Source: Lodderomyces elongisporus (lineage: Eukaryota > Ascomycota > Pichiomycetes > Serinales > Debaryomycetaceae). From it: DNA of 64,000 nt. Of the stretch, positions 62,449 to 64,000 are shown one piece after another (positions within the stretch are counted from its first letter, which is position 1; each line of letters begins with the position of its first letter). A model generated the notes under the pieces. That model saw only the letters and a program-made list of their open reading frames with translations, ran no database searches and was not told the origin of the DNA. The DNA lies in NCBI RefSeq assembly GCF_030384665.1, contig NC_083679.1:1-64000 (forward strand). The letters are read 5' to 3'. The position numbers were made by a program, and so were the translations under genes.

Positions 62449-64000
62449 TGGTAATATGGTATGATATGAGGAGAAAAGATAATTAGAGAAGAAAGAGAAT
62501 GGTGAGGGTGATGGTGGTGGTGGTTATAAAAAAAAAATGGTAATAATATCTTTTGAAATTGATCAAGTTTTATGATCTCGTATTCCAAATTTGCGGGATA
62601 TATTTATATGGATATATAATCTATTTTGGGTATACCTTAGAGGCATTCCCCTTATTGTGGTTTAATATTTTTGTTCTTCTTTAATTTACTTTATTATTTA
62701 TAATTTGTTTTTTTATTTTAGTTTATTTTTGCTACTGTTGCTATTTCACATATAGAGACACATATAGACACACAAAGAGAGAGAGACAAAGAAAGTGTGT
62801 GTATGTGTATAAAGAGTTGCATCATTAGAACAGAAGCTTCCGCATTTCTTTCCTTACTTAAGCGTAACTGAAATTTCAGTGCAAAAGGTTGTTTCCACCA
62901 AATAACTGAAGAAGCTTTAAAATACCAAAAAATCCTTTTAAATACAAAAAGGGAAGAACAATAATAGTCTACTAACCTAAATCTTTCAGAAGAGAATATA
63001 TATTCTCATATCATTAGCACAACGCAGAGTTAAAATAGTACATGATAATAATACAATAAACACCTTATAATAAGCAATTCATCTATTCTATAAATTTAAA
63101 ATATAAAAAAATACTACATTTCGTGACTAACAAAAATCATTTGGCTTATCCCTTAATGAGTAGAAACAGAAAAGTTAAAGAAAAGTGTAGAAAGAAGAAC
63201 AAAAAGAAAAAAAAAAAGACAAAGACAAAGATAATGTAGAGGAAGAATAGGAACAAGGAGGGGGAGGGGTGGAAGAAGCACTAATCGACGTTCCATATAT
63301 ATTGTAAATTTGTTTTTCCTTTACCTTTTTCCCTTTCACGTTGTTTTTTTGTTTTTTTGAGTTCAGTATGGTTGATGCTACATAATATAGCCGTGAATAT
63401 TGTTCAAGATTGCGATGACACCATAACTTTAGTCAACTTGAGTCTAAAGGACGGTAGGAAGGGGGAAAAAAATAAGAGTTGTTTTGAAAAAGAGGCTTTG
63501 CAGTAAGTTTTGCAAGAAAGAATGATAAAAAAAAAAGCAGTCATCGTGTTCTCGAGCAACTTTTCTCACTCGTATTGTTCTCTCTCTGGCTAAGACCCGA
63601 CTTTCTTTGTTCTCTTGTCAATTTAACAAATTTGTTTTTTAATTTTTTTTTTATTTGCTTTAAAAAGATACAAAATATCAAGAAAACAAAACAATTGGTT
63701 TATGAAAATTTCATAGTCATTCAAAGTATATAACTTTTATTAGTTAATTTAGTGGAATTATTGGTTCAACGGTGGAAACTTGAGGAAGCAAAGTGTAGTT
63801 GAAAAACGATTTGCAAGATAGGAATTGTGCGGTAATCAAGGGGAAAAGCTAAGAGAGATAGATAGATAGAGAGAGAGATAGAAACAGAGATAAGAATAAG
63901 TACAATATGCGATGGCTTTCAATCTCTAATCGAATGCAGACTACTTTTAAATGTAACACAAAACAAATAATATAAAGCCGAAGTGTCAGTAACGGTAGAA
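62449..64000. other. 1.55-kb region upstream of the large protein gene
   Basis: AT-rich, with a GGTGGTGATGG stretch (62505-62525), T- and A-runs and a GATA/GAGA microsatellite near 63858-63890. No coding frame is supported. It probably holds the promoter and 5' UTR of the gene to its left. Confidence 0.55.

Overview
The window is nuclear DNA from a budding yeast of the CUG-Ser clade (the Candida/Lodderomyces group), about 64 kb with 20 protein genes I can support. Two of these genes are spliced, and neither has its 5' exon inside a long open frame. The clade call rests on three things. (1) CTG codons sit where leucine would be odd and serine fits: a run of six CTG codons in the Ser/Thr/Ala/Pro-rich linker of the ferric-reductase-like gene (16904-16942), and four in the Pro-rich N-terminal region of the FAR1 homologue (24900-24920). 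Read as serine, both become ordinary disordered linkers. (2) The gene content is Candida-type: a CFEM heme-binding surface protein beside a ferric-reductase-related (FRP) gene, and FAR1. (3) The neighbour sets SAC7-CSA1-FRP2-FIS1-FAR1 and KEX1-YML6-RPS18-YOX1-RPP0 resemble, from memory, two stretches of C. albicans chromosome 7. Heavy polyQ, acidic and microsatellite content suggests Lodderomyces elongisporus or a close relative, but that is inference. Residue positions below use the standard code, so CTG-encoded Leu should be read as Ser.

Layout. 1-490 is a 24-bp minisatellite, followed by gene-free DNA to 2492. 2.5-4.7 kb is a Sac7/Bag7-type RhoGAP (-). 6.7-10.8 kb is a four-CFEM GPI-anchored hemophore, CSA1-like (-). 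It diverges, across a 4.3-kb shared intergenic region with two ATCTGATAA GATA-type sites, from an FRP-type ferric-reductase-like membrane protein at 15.2-17.3 kb (+). This is the accessory, environment-facing part of the window, and it looks like a heme-capture and heme-import pair. Then come FIS1, TAD1, a small ankyrin protein, RPE1 and ALB1, followed by the mating scaffold/CDK-inhibitor homologue FAR1 (24.6-28.0 kb), with an 18-bp palindrome just upstream of its ATG. A Gln-rich secreted wall protein (29.0 kb) precedes KEX1, YML6 and the spliced RPS18. A homeodomain repressor of the YOX1 type (37.2-38.8 kb) and PPN1 (41.7 kb) diverge across 2.9 kb of DNA that includes a complex, hairpin-rich, non-coding island.

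The right third holds RPP0, an unrecognised 493-aa protein, mitochondrial bS16m, RRP12, an ankyrin-BTB protein, a GRE2-type reductase and a very large low-complexity protein. The last begins in a 7-codon exon at 62428-62448, joined across a 273-bp intron that contains a 14-base homopolymer run.

Functional grouping. Ribosome production is well represented (RPS18, RPP0, RRP12, ALB1), as are mitochondrial ribosomes (YML6, bS16m) and heme/iron acquisition (CSA1, FRP). Secretory and vacuolar processing is represented by KEX1 and PPN1, cell polarity, mating and the cell cycle by SAC7, FAR1, YOX1 and perhaps the 62-kb gene. I saw no convincing tRNA, rRNA, complete transposon or CRISPR array.
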